A stretch of DNA of 24,316 nt. Source: a virus. The stretch spans positions 1 through 24,316 of IMG/VR virus record IMGVR_UViG_3300037042_001833, one strand, 5' to 3'. The position numbers and the translations under genes are program-made. Below the pieces are notes generated by a model, which saw only the letters and a program-made list of their open reading frames with translations, was not told the origin of the DNA and did no database searches. Shown here piece by piece: positions 6,990 to 14,481 of the stretch; position 1 is the first letter of the stretch; every line of letters begins with the position of its first letter.

Positions 6990-7084
6990 TGGAAAAGAAA
7001 TTATTTGAAATTGATGGTTATAAAATTTGGGCTTATACATATGATGAAGCCTATCAAAGTTATTTACAAATATTAAAATTCTAA
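6989..7084 (+). CDS. Very small protein (31 residues)
   Basis: A 31-codon ORF beginning in the TAATG overlap with the primase stop and ending TAA at 7082-7084, 3 nt before the next ATG. The product is MEKKLFEIDGYKIWAYTYDE followed by 11 residues with two more tyrosines. It fills an otherwise unexplained 98-nt gap in a genome where genes touch, and its codon use (AAA, TTA, GAT) matches the neighbours. The strand-strand-helix look (LFEIDGYKIWAYTYDEAYQSYL) resembles other tiny phage proteins. Function unknown. Confidence 0.5.
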   Translation: MEKKLFEIDGYKIWAYTYDEAYQSYLQILKF

Positions 7085-7087
7085 ATT

Positions 7088-7279
7088 ATGAATCTAGACA
7101 GACATGTATGGGAAGGATGGACAGTTCAAGATTTTATTGATGAGTTGAAAATAACATTTCCTTATCAGAAATTTGAAACAAAAGACCAAGTAAAACAATG
7201 GTGTAAATCTGAACAGCCTTATTATAAAAAACATATACCTGAAGTAGTAAGTTATTTTATTAAAAAAGCAGAATTATGA
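7088..7279 (+). CDS. Hypothetical small protein
   Basis: A 63-residue basic and aromatic protein (W-E-G-W-T-V-Q-D-F-I-D-E-L at the start, then VKQWCKSEQPYYKKHIPEVV). It looks helical with no known motif. The start codon follows TAAATT, 3 nt after the previous stop. Its TGA is shared with the next start in ATGA. It is probably cotranscribed with the small ORFs on both sides. Function not recognised. Confidence 0.5.
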   Translation: MNLDRHVWEGWTVQDFIDELKITFPYQKFETKDQVKQWCKSEQPYYKKHIPEVVSYFIKKAEL

Positions 7280-7446
7280 TACAAAAACAACACAATTTAG
7301 ATGATTTAATAAAAGCTATTCAAAACGAAATAGAATGGTTATCTACAACAGAAGAAGATGAAATAGAATGTATTAGTATAGAAAACTTAGAAGGTATATT
7401 AACAAAATTTTTTCAAACAAAAATAAAATTAAAACAAAATGACTAA
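7276..7446 (+). CDS. Hypothetical 56-residue acidic protein
   Basis: An ORF of 56 codons that starts in an ATGA overlap with the gene before it and ends TAA at 7444-7446, overlapping the DUF932-like start (7439) by 8 nt. The product begins MIQKQHNLDDLIKAIQNEIE and continues with an acidic stretch (TTEEDEIE) and a basic C-terminal helix. An amphipathic, helical, possibly dimeric protein is likely. Exact abutment with neighbours on both sides supports it as real. Function unknown. Confidence 0.55.
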   Translation: MIQKQHNLDDLIKAIQNEIEWLSTTEEDEIECISIENLEGILTKFFQTKIKLKQND

Positions 7447-8215
7447 TCAGGAAAATTATAGTGTAACAAAACAATTACTATTAGCTGCTGAAATTCCAAA
7501 ACAAACAAGAACATATAAACCAATTGCTCATGAGCAATTAATCAATCTTACATTAGAAAGTATAGAAAGTGCAGGATTTATATTAGATAAAGAAATATAT
7601 TCTTCTGCTAGAGATGGTCAAATTGCTAATGGTAGATTTACAATTAGTAATGTTGCAGATAGTGAAATGCAATTACAAATAGGATGGCAAAATAGTTATG
7701 ATAGAAGCATGAGCTTAAAGTTTGCTATTGGTACAATAATCATGATTTGTTCTAATGGTTGTGTATCAGGAGACTTTGGTGCCTTTAAGAAAAGACATAA
7801 AGGTGATATACAAGACTTTACACCAAGTGCTATTACAGATTATATTAAAGGTGCAGGTGAAGTGTTTACTTTTATACAAGAGCAAAGAGAACAAATGAAG
7901 CAAATTGAACTTACAAAACGTACAAAAGCTGAATTAATTGGAAGAATGTTAATTGAAGAACAGTTTATTCAAAGTACACAAATGAATATAATATTAAAAG
8001 AATTAAATTCTCCTACACACGATTATGGTGCTCCAGATAGCATGTGGGAACTTTACAATTATACAACATTTGCAATGAGAAATATTCATCCTACATTATG
8101 GATGAATAATCACACTTTAGCACATAGTTTCTTTGTAAATGAACTTGGTGCATTAGTTTCTCCATTTAAACAAACTCCAGTGTTTGAACAATTAGCTATT
8201 GATTTTATAAATTAA
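7439..8215 (+). CDS. DUF932-like phage/plasmid protein
   Basis: A 258-residue protein with the hallmark of the DUF932 family: a central segment A-I-G-T-I-I-M-I-C-S-N-G-C-V-S-G-D-F followed by F-K-K-R-H-K-G. A preceding strand pair contains G-R-F-T-I-S-N and L-Q-I-G-W-Q-N-S-Y-D-R-S. The C-terminal third is helical. Members occur in phages and plasmids, their role is undetermined, and they are often near replication or repair genes, as here. The protein is cytoplasmic, with no signal or membrane segment. The ATG at 7439 overlaps the previous ORF by 8 nt. The family assignment is from pattern memory. Confidence 0.6.
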   Translation: MTNQENYSVTKQLLLAAEIPKQTRTYKPIAHEQLINLTLESIESAGFILDKEIYSSARDGQIANGRFTISNVADSEMQLQIGWQNSYDRSMSLKFAIGTIIMICSNGCVSGDFGAFKKRHKGDIQDFTPSAITDYIKGAGEVFTFIQEQREQMKQIELTKRTKAELIGRMLIEEQFIQSTQMNIILKELNSPTHDYGAPDSMWELYNYTTFAMRNIHPTLWMNNHTLAHSFFVNELGALVSPFKQTPVFEQLAIDFIN

Positions 8216-8227
8216 ATTATATTTTAT

Positions 8228-8968
8228 ATGGAAATACAAACAAAAGAACGATTAAATTGGGATAAGTTCAAAAATATGTTCCATGAGAGCTGGCATAATA
8301 AAATGCAACCATTTATAGAAAGTGAAGAGTGTGACAAGATTTATAAATATTTAAAAAAAGAATCAGGAAGGGGCAAGCAAATTGCTCCTTCTTCTTCTAA
8401 TGTATTTAGATGTTTTCTTGAAACTCCTTTAACAAATTTAAAAGTGGTTATGATGGGTATGTGCCCCTATCATTCATTAAGTAATAATCAACCTATAGCA
8501 GATGGTCTTCTTATGGGATGTTCAATATCAAAAAAATTACAACCATCATTAGAACAGTTTTATAAAGGTGTAGAACGTGAACTATATGATGGTCTTAATC
8601 TTTTATATGATAAAACACCAGATGTTAATTATTTAGCTAATCAAGGAGTGTTAATGATGAATGCTGCTTTAACAACAGAAATAAATAAAGCAGGAAGTCA
8701 TATAGAACTATGGGAACCATTTATAAAACATTTCTTTGAATGTATTGAAACAGAAGGTGCACCTATTTTATTTTTAGGAAAAGATGCTTCTAAATATAAA
8801 AAATATACATCTCTTTTTAATTGGACTTTTACAATATCTCATCCAGCATCTGCATCATATAGACAAACAGAATGGAGCACAGAAGGAGTTTTTACTAAAA
8901 TAAACAAAATATTAAAAGAAAATAACAATTATACAATCACTTGGCTTAATGAACAGCCACCATTTTAA
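8228..8968 (+). CDS. Uracil-DNA glycosylase family 1 homologue with altered active site
   Basis: A 246-residue UDG-fold protein. The family motifs are recognisable in order: M-G-M-C-P-Y-H (residues 76-82) in place of GQDPYH; A-D-G-L-L-M-G-C-S in place of the G-L-A-F-S segment; P-S-L-E-Q-F-Y-K; G-V-L-M-M-N-A-A-L-T, with the uracil-binding Asn kept; and a terminal S-H-P-A-S-A-S-Y, with the catalytic His kept. The water-activating Asp (Asp64 in the E. coli enzyme) is Cys79, the preceding Gln is Met78, and the uracil-stacking Phe (Phe77) is Met. It may be a binding-only relative, a glycosylase with other specificity, or a replication factor as poxvirus D4 is. The fold is fairly sure; catalytic activity is doubtful. 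Confidence 0.75.
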   Translation: MEIQTKERLNWDKFKNMFHESWHNKMQPFIESEECDKIYKYLKKESGRGKQIAPSSSNVFRCFLETPLTNLKVVMMGMCPYHSLSNNQPIADGLLMGCSISKKLQPSLEQFYKGVERELYDGLNLLYDKTPDVNYLANQGVLMMNAALTTEINKAGSHIELWEPFIKHFFECIETEGAPILFLGKDASKYKKYTSLFNWTFTISHPASASYRQTEWSTEGVFTKINKILKENNNYTITWLNEQPPF

Positions 8969-8974
8969 TTAATT

Positions 8975-9295
8975 ATGTTAACAACTATAGAAAATTTGCA
9001 AATAGGAGATGAAATACTAACTTCTGGAGGAAGTAGTATTAGATATTTAAAAATATTAAGACTTCCTCAATTAAGTAAAACTAAAGTGAAATGGAATACT
9101 AAAGCACCATTATATAAAGCTGTTAAGTGTTCTACAAGAAAAGAAATAAAAATAACTTCATGGACTAGACACGATGGTACCATATTAAATCGAGAAACAA
9201 ATGAATATGTATGTACAGATAAAGATCACAATTTTGAATTATTTCAAAATTTAAATGATCGTGTAATTTGGTTAATTAAAACAAAATTTATATAA
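8975..9295 (+). CDS. Hypothetical beta-rich protein
   Basis: A 106-residue protein starting 6 nt after the UDG-like gene. The opening I-E-N-L-Q-I-G-D-E-I-L-T-S-G-G suggests a small SH3-like or other beta barrel, and basic residues predominate (KVKWNTKAPLYKAVKC, STRKEIKITSW), compatible with nucleic-acid binding. The stop overlaps the next start as TAATG. No family recognised. Confidence 0.5.
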   Translation: MLTTIENLQIGDEILTSGGSSIRYLKILRLPQLSKTKVKWNTKAPLYKAVKCSTRKEIKITSWTRHDGTILNRETNEYVCTDKDHNFELFQNLNDRVIWLIKTKFI

Positions 9296-9480
9296 TGACA
9301 AATATTAATGATTTAAATAAATATATTAAAAAAACACTTAATGATCATCCTGTACATACAGAAGAAATTAATTCTCTTTATGAATTATGTTTATCAGAAA
9401 TAGAAGATGATTGTACAAGTGTAACACATGAAATAAACTTATGTATTAATGATATTGAATATATAATAAATAATAAATAA
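9295..9480 (+). CDS. Hypothetical small acidic protein
   Basis: A 61-residue, acidic, mostly helical protein (EEINSLYELCLSEIEDDC, then INLCINDIEYIINNK). It is coupled to the preceding gene by TAATG, and the next ATG follows after 2 nt. It has four cysteine or histidine-adjacent positions but no metal motif. It is not recognised; packing between genes is the main evidence that it is real. Confidence 0.5.
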   Translation: MTNINDLNKYIKKTLNDHPVHTEEINSLYELCLSEIEDDCTSVTHEINLCINDIEYIINNK

Positions 9481-9482
9481 TT

Positions 9483-9866
9483 ATGAGAACATTAAAATAT
9501 GGAGGAGACATTCAAATAGGAGATTTTATAGGTATTGCTGATGGAAACCATCTTTCCTTTGGTTGGTTTTGTGGAACTGGAAAATCTGGTACATTACAAT
9601 ATTATTGGTATGGAACACCAGAACAAAAATATGAACAATATTTAGAATGGGAAAATCCTAAAAATAAAAAAATGCAATGGTTGAATAAATTATATCAAAA
9701 AGGATTTACAACAAAATGTCTTTGGAAATCATATATAAATGCTGTACATTCAACAAGAGTGTTAAAAATTAATAGTCCAGAAGATATATTTACAACAAAA
9801 GAAGATAGAGACAGATATGAAAATTCAAAAATAATATTATTAAAAATAAACTTTATTAAAAAATGA
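9483..9866 (+). CDS. Hypothetical protein with IGD-type beta strand start
   Basis: A 127-residue protein opening with G-G-D-I-Q-I-G-D-F-I-G-I-A-D-G and continuing with W-F-C-G-T-G-K-S-G, a glycine-rich stretch that resembles a P-loop only superficially, because it lies between strands of a likely small barrel. The later part is basic and aromatic (QKGFTTKCLWKSYINAVHSTR). The opening recalls the gene at 8975 (LQIGDEI), but the rest does not align by eye. The stop shares ATGA with the rIIA-like start, implying translational coupling. Function unknown. Confidence 0.5.
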   Translation: MRTLKYGGDIQIGDFIGIADGNHLSFGWFCGTGKSGTLQYYWYGTPEQKYEQYLEWENPKNKKMQWLNKLYQKGFTTKCLWKSYINAVHSTRVLKINSPEDIFTTKEDRDRYENSKIILLKINFIKK

Positions 9867-12175
9867 TCTTAGAAAAACAAACAGAAGCAATAATATTACA
9901 AGAAGGATTGATTGGAGATTCTATTGAAATGTCTTTAGATTTAGATTCTGCACAAGTGTTAATGCAAATGTTAAGTAAAAACTTATATTCAGATGCAATA
10001 GGTTCTACTGTTAGAGAGTGTACATCAAATGCATTAGATAGTCATAGACGTATAAATACAGATAAACCAATTATTGTAAGCTTTAAACCAAACACTGATA
10101 ATAACTATGAATTTTCTGTAGAAGATTTTGGTACAGGATTGGATGATGATGATGTTAGAAATATTCTTAGTAAATATGGTAAATCTACAAAAAGAAATAG
10201 TAATGTTGAAATTGGAGCTATGGGGTTGGGATTCAAAGCACCTCTTGCATATTCAAGTAGTTTTTATTTTGTATGTAGAAAAGATGGTGTGGAGCGTAAA
10301 TATATGATGTATGAAGGAGAAGAAGTGAACAGCATTGATTTATTATATGAAAAACAAACAACAGAAAACAATGGTGTTAAAATAATTATTTCTGTTAAAT
10401 ATTATGATAGAAGAGAGTTTTACAATAAAATTGCTGAACAACTTGCATATTTTGAAAATGTATATTTTGACTGTGGTGAAGATATAAGTAATAATTTTAA
10501 TATATTTAGAAGTGAAGATTTTCAATTTTCAGAATTATCAGATGATTCATATATGCATATTTCTTTAGACAATGTATATTATCCTTTAGACTTTCAAAAA
10601 CTTGGTATAGAAAAATTATATTTTCCAGTGGCTTTGAAATTTAGTCTTTCAGATGGAATATTTCCTACACCAAATAGAGAATCTATTAGATATACAAAAG
10701 AAGCTAAATCAATTATATTAAAAAAAATAGAAACTGTATCCACTTATTTTATAGAAAAATTTAATGAAAGTATTATTGAATGTGAAGATTTAATTAGTGT
10801 TATTAGTTATTATAATGAGGATGCAAAATATTATAAATTTTTAAACATTGATAAGAAATTTAATATTAATTTAATAAAAAATTTTACAAAAATAAAAATA
10901 AAACAACCAATACTTAAAAACGTTAAAGATTTAGACATTTCTAGAATTTGTTTTGTAAAAGATCAGATATTAGGAGAATATGTAAATAAATTTACTATTA
11001 GAAATGGTAGAATGAGTGAAAACAAAAATCATTACAATAGTATAAATATTACAAATATTTCTTCTAATAATTATTATATTTATAATAATCGTATTTCTGG
11101 AATAAAAAAAGAATATATTAAACAACAAGTTGCTTTAAACAAAAACACAACTGTATATTTAGTCAAAAAAAATAAAAAAAATACTTTAGGTAGTTTTATA
11201 AATAAAAATAAAATAGATTATAATACATATTATAATTTGCTTGAATTACAACAATATCCTAAAAATAAATGGAGACAACTAATTCAAGAGTTTCAATATG
11301 CATTATCTACAATTACAAAACATTTTATAAACATTGATGACATTATAGTTCCTGAAAGTTTTATAGATGCACGTAAAAAAGTTAAAATTACAACAATTAC
11401 ATCTAACACCACTCAAAAAAGAATAAAACTTAAAGGAGATATTATTGGTAAGATGGCTGTTGATTTAGAAAGATATGTAGATGGTAAAAACTGTAAATGG
11501 GTGAGTAAGACATATAAATTAGAGGATATAAGTAAAACAAAAAGTTTAATTGTGTATGGTGGAAACGATGATATAATAATGATGGATGAATTATTTAATA
11601 TTACAAACAACAATTATAATAAAAAGAAGAAAAAAGTTGAAATTGTTCAGTTTTCTGAAAGAGAATTAAAAAATTTAGAAAATGTTGATATTCATAATTT
11701 AATAAAATTTAAAACTTTTATGGAAGGTAAAAATAAACCATTTAAAAGACTTATCACTGCATATTTAATTCATGAGTTAATTAAAAAAAATCCTGATGTG
11801 TTTGAGAAAAAAGATCAATTGTCTAAACTTTCTAAAGATTTAAGTGATAAGTTGAATATTCTTGAGAATTATAAAAAGGAATATTATTGTCATAGTAATG
11901 TAAATATTTATACTGCAATGCTTGATGTAGCTAAAGATAATAATCTATATGATGAAGAAATGTTTATGATATATAAAGAGATTAATAATATTTGTAATTC
12001 TTATATATTTTTACAACCTTTATGCGATAAGCTTGAATATTATCAAACAGATGATTCTCAAATATTAAATGCAATTTCAGATTTATTTAAATATTACAAA
12101 AAAAGAATAGATTGGAAAAATTACAAGATTAAAATGAATCAAGATGAGGTTGTTGAACCATTAATTGAAGATTAA
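9863..12175 (+). CDS. rIIA: rIIA-like GHKL ATPase
   Basis: A 770-residue protein with an N-terminal GHKL (Hsp90/gyrase/MutL type) ATP-binding domain: N box R-E-C-T-S-N-A-L-D-S-H (Glu52, Asn56, Asp59), G1 box D-F-G-T-G (Asp88-Gly92) and G2 box G-A-M-G-L-G-F-K (Gly118-Gly123). The opening M-L-S-K-N-L-Y-S-D-A-I-G-S-T-V-R-E closely parallels T4 rIIA (SSDLYTNKIRAVVRE). The remaining 500 residues are lysine- and asparagine-rich, with possible coiled coil near 610-680. T4 rIIA with rIIB protects the phage from the RexAB exclusion system and associates with the membrane; the same kind of role is inferred here. A rIIB-like gene lies two genes downstream. It is coupled to the gene upstream (ATGA) and followed by a strong terminator. 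Confidence 0.75.
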   Translation: MILEKQTEAIILQEGLIGDSIEMSLDLDSAQVLMQMLSKNLYSDAIGSTVRECTSNALDSHRRINTDKPIIVSFKPNTDNNYEFSVEDFGTGLDDDDVRNILSKYGKSTKRNSNVEIGAMGLGFKAPLAYSSSFYFVCRKDGVERKYMMYEGEEVNSIDLLYEKQTTENNGVKIIISVKYYDRREFYNKIAEQLAYFENVYFDCGEDISNNFNIFRSEDFQFSELSDDSYMHISLDNVYYPLDFQKLGIEKLYFPVALKFSLSDGIFPTPNRESIRYTKEAKSIILKKIETVSTYFIEKFNESIIECEDLISVISYYNEDAKYYKFLNIDKKFNINLIKNFTKIKIKQPILKNVKDLDISRICFVKDQILGEYVNKFTIRNGRMSENKNHYNSINITNISSNNYYIYNNRISGIKKEYIKQQVALNKNTTVYLVKKNKKNTLGSFINKNKIDYNTYYNLLELQQYPKNKWRQLIQEFQYALSTITKHFINIDDIIVPESFIDARKKVKITTITSNTTQKRIKLKGDIIGKMAVDLERYVDGKNCKWVSKTYKLEDISKTKSLIVYGGNDDIIMMDELFNITNNNYNKKKKKVEIVQFSERELKNLENVDIHNLIKFKTFMEGKNKPFKRLITAYLIHELIKKNPDVFEKKDQLSKLSKDLSDKLNILENYKKEYYCHSNVNIYTAMLDVAKDNNLYDEEMFMIYKEINNICNSYIFLQPLCDKLEYYQTDDSQILNAISDLFKYYKKRIDWKNYKIKMNQDEVVEPLIED

Positions 12176-12182
12176 CAAACAA

Positions 12183-12216
12183 AAAACATCAGAGACAATA
12201 GGTTCTCTGATGTTTT
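12183..12216 (+). terminator. Rho-independent terminator after rIIA-like gene
   Basis: AAAACATCAGAGA (12183-12195) and TCTCTGATGTTTT (12204-12216) are exact reverse complements over 13 bp with an 8-nt loop. The T run is short (TTTT) because the stem itself ends in A/T pairs, so the hairpin could work in both directions. The next ATG (12229) is only 12 nt downstream. Confidence 0.8.
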
Positions 12217-12228
12217 AAATTAATCAAA

Positions 12229-12459
12229 ATGAAAGATAAATATGTAAAATTAAAAGACACAATGTATGATATGTTTCTAGATGGAAATTTTACACATTTA
12301 GATATAAATGATCATCAAATAATGTGGGAAGCATTAATGCTTAAATGGAAAATAGAAATACCAAAAAATTGGGAAGAGTTCTTAGATGAAATAGATTGTA
12401 TAGCATCAAATAAATATGAATGGTTTACAGAAACTTTTATTAAATATTTTAACAATTAA
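12229..12459 (+). CDS. Hypothetical small acidic protein between rIIA- and rIIB-like genes
   Basis: A 76-residue, tryptophan-rich acidic protein (DHQIMWEALMLKWKIEIPKN, then WEEFLDEIDC). It looks helical and soluble and is not recognised. It sits 12 nt after a terminator and 12 nt before the rIIB-like gene. If expressed with rIIB it needs read-through or a promoter inside the rIIA-like gene. The position invites the idea of a third partner of the rII pair, but nothing in the sequence shows it. Confidence 0.5.
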   Translation: MKDKYVKLKDTMYDMFLDGNFTHLDINDHQIMWEALMLKWKIEIPKNWEEFLDEIDCIASNKYEWFTETFIKYFNN

Positions 12460-12471
12460 AAACAAAACAAA

Positions 12472-13995
12472 ATGAGTATTAGCCTAAAATGGTTCAAAGA
12501 AGCTATTAAAAATAGCATTGAAAAAGTAGTAGAAAAAAATGTAACAAAAGCTTTTCAGGAGCTTGAAAATGAAGAAAAAGAAAATGATTTAGACAAACCT
12601 TGTGAAAATGGTAAACCCTATTTAAACATTAAGCTTGTTAATGATGTATTAACCATTGTATTAAATGATGGTAATATTATCACAAAACCAAATGCTAATG
12701 AAAAAGACTTTCAAGATGCAAGAAACTCATCTTGTGAAAGTCAACTATTTAACATTATTGCATCAGAAGAAGTAAAAGCAGAAAGACTTATTAGAGAAAA
12801 AGAAATACTTAAAGCTAAAGCAATAAGGAAAGGGATTGAATTATTAAATCAGTTTTCTGATTTTACAGTGGTGGAAAATTGTGTATATTTAAAAGGAATA
12901 CATAGGACACTTCCACAACTATTAATTGAAAAATTCTTAGAAATAATATCCAAATATGAAGAATATTCTATTCAACAAACAGAATCTTTATTAGAAAAAA
13001 ATGAAGAATATCAATCATTAAGACGGTTCTTTATGTGGTGTTGTTTAAATCCTAGGGCTGAAGTTGCTAATGAATTATATAGATTTTTAACAGATAATTC
13101 ATTTAGAATTACTAAACAAGGATTCTTTGTAGCTCTTAGAAATGTTGTAACGCTTCATGGATCTCCAGAATTAGTTCATTTTATAAGTAATGCATATAAT
13201 AAAGTGAAGGCTGTATGGAAAAAGAATCCAGATCAGTATACAGTGTTCTTAGAAAATGGAGAATATAAACTTATAAACAATGATAATTTAACAATAATTA
13301 AGAAATATACATCTACTGTTTGTGAAAATTGTAATGGAGAGGGGAAATTGTGGGATGATTATAATGAGGAGGAAGATGTTTGTAGTACATGTAATGGAAC
13401 AGGAGAAGTTGAGGAGTATGAATATGAACAAACAGTTTCTGTAGATCATGGTCAAAAGATTGGTGGATTAACAGAATTGTATTTAGATCTTCCTAATAGA
13501 GAAGAGAATAGATTTACAGATGATTGGACTAAAACATTTGATATTCGTATTGGTCAAGTGACTAGTATGCCTATGACAGATTGTAACTGGAGTACACAAG
13601 ATTGTGCTGCTGCAGGGTTACATTTCACATCAGATCAAATTCATTATGTGGGATGTGGTGATCAATCTGTTCTTGTTCTTATTAATCCAATGAAAGTGGT
13701 GGGTATTGGTACAGCAAAGGGTAGATGTTATGAATATCTTCCATTTATGACTGTTCCTAGAGAAGAAGCAACCACTATATTACATGATGTTGATTTTGAT
13801 ACATTGTGTATTGATGAGAAATATGCAATTGATGAATTAGATGATTTAATTAACAAAGTTAAAGAAGGTTTTACCTCTGAAACTAAGAAACATAGTTTTA
13901 ATCTTCCTAATATATCTATAGAAGAAATTAATAATATTATTCTTTCTCTTGATGATATGAAAAAGGAAATTTTGAATAGAGTGTCTGTTCTTTAA
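12472..13995 (+). CDS. rIIB: rIIB-like protein with embedded DnaJ-type zinc finger
   Basis: A 507-residue protein, much longer than T4 rIIB (about 312). The rIIB core is recognisable. L-Y-R-F-L-T-D-N-S-F-R-I-T-K-Q-G-F-F-V-A matches T4 LFDFLVANDIEITEDGYFYA. Later comes A-A-G-L-H-F-T-S (Gly382-His384), then Y-V-G, L-V-L-I-N-P-M-K-V-V-G-I and R-C-Y-E-Y, matching GLHVCS, VKVHPRDVVSI and TCQYEV in T4. Between these halves sits a zinc-finger pair: C-E-N-C-N-G-E-G (Cys284, Cys287) and C-S-T-C-N-G-T-G (Cys304, Cys307), the CxxCxGxG repeats of DnaJ. The N-terminus is a charged helix instead of the T4 helix-turn-helix. It probably acts with the rIIA-like ATPase against exclusion; that role is inferred from T4. 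Confidence 0.72.
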   Translation: MSISLKWFKEAIKNSIEKVVEKNVTKAFQELENEEKENDLDKPCENGKPYLNIKLVNDVLTIVLNDGNIITKPNANEKDFQDARNSSCESQLFNIIASEEVKAERLIREKEILKAKAIRKGIELLNQFSDFTVVENCVYLKGIHRTLPQLLIEKFLEIISKYEEYSIQQTESLLEKNEEYQSLRRFFMWCCLNPRAEVANELYRFLTDNSFRITKQGFFVALRNVVTLHGSPELVHFISNAYNKVKAVWKKNPDQYTVFLENGEYKLINNDNLTIIKKYTSTVCENCNGEGKLWDDYNEEEDVCSTCNGTGEVEEYEYEQTVSVDHGQKIGGLTELYLDLPNREENRFTDDWTKTFDIRIGQVTSMPMTDCNWSTQDCAAAGLHFTSDQIHYVGCGDQSVLVLINPMKVVGIGTAKGRCYEYLPFMTVPREEATTILHDVDFDTLCIDEKYAIDELDDLINKVKEGFTSETKKHSFNLPNISIEEINNIILSLDDMKKEILNRVSVL

Positions 13996-14000
13996 TATTT

Positions 14001-14044
14001 TTTTGGAATGTGTTACATTTTTTTATAACTTTGTGACACATTCC
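14001..14044 (+). promoter_or_regulatory. Bacteroidota-type promoter inside an inverted repeat
   Basis: TTTTG (14001-14005), 20 nt, then TAACTTTG (14026-14033) matches the Bacteroidota consensus TTTG/TAnnTTTG and would start transcription about 12 nt before the ATG at 14053. GGAATGTGTTACA (14005-14017) and TGTGACACATTCC (14032-14044) form a 13-bp inverted repeat with one mismatch and a 14-nt spacer that brackets the -7 box. This is the geometry of a repressor operator. The inner halves TGTTACA-N14-TGTGACA match the operator-like site before the helicase gene. A hairpin is the alternative reading, but no T run follows it. Confidence 0.7.
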
Positions 14045-14052
14045 AATTTATT

Positions 14053-14454
14053 ATGATAAAGAAAAAAGCAATAAAAAAACCTAAAAAGGTTGCAACATTA
14101 AAGACTAGAAATGCTGGTACACTCACAGAATCAGCCTTCTGGAGCTTTATTAGAAGTGGGCTTAGACAGAAATCAAGATTTTGGAAACCTATTACACAAT
14201 GTAAAATGAAATCTCGTAGAGCTTATAAAGGTCCTCTTAAGAGACAAAAGTTTGAATATCAGTGTAAAGAGTGTTTAAATTGGTTTCCTGACAAGAAAAT
14301 TAATGTTGATCATATATCACCTGCAGGATCTTTAAGGTGTGCTAATGACCTCCCAGGCTTCGTAGAGAGGTTATTCTGTGAGGTGGATAATCTACAATGT
14401 TTATGTAGTGACTGCCACAATAAAAAAACACAAGATGAAAAATCCAAAAAATAA
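14053..14454 (+). CDS. HNH endonuclease
   Basis: A 133-residue basic protein. Residues about 74-125 form an HNH (beta-beta-alpha metal) fold: Y-Q-C-K-E-C first zinc pair, K-I-N-V-D-H with the catalytic His, a central N-D-L loop and helix, N-L-Q-C-L-C-S-D-C-H with the second pair and terminal metal-binding His, then N-K-K-T. The N-terminal 60 residues are strongly basic (KKKAIKKPKKVATLKTR), suitable for DNA contact. It may be a DNA-processing nuclease of the phage or a free-standing homing-type enzyme. No split gene or intron is visible next to it. It has its own promoter with a palindromic operator, so it is likely regulated separately from rIIB. Confidence 0.72.
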   Translation: MIKKKAIKKPKKVATLKTRNAGTLTESAFWSFIRSGLRQKSRFWKPITQCKMKSRRAYKGPLKRQKFEYQCKECLNWFPDKKINVDHISPAGSLRCANDLPGFVERLFCEVDNLQCLCSDCHNKKTQDEKSKK

Positions 14455-14481
14455 AATTAAATAATTAAAAATTAAGTAGTT

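Noticed and set aside
7462-7468. Isolated TGTAACA/TGTGACA/TGTTACA half-sites (for example 7462, 8330, 9420, 15105)
   Set aside because: Single copies within genes without a partner at the right spacing; expected by chance in such AT-rich DNA.
9573-9600. G-T-G-K-S-G in the 127-residue protein as a Walker A motif
   Set aside because: The required spacing GxxxxGK[ST] is not followed by a suitable helix, and no Walker B exists.
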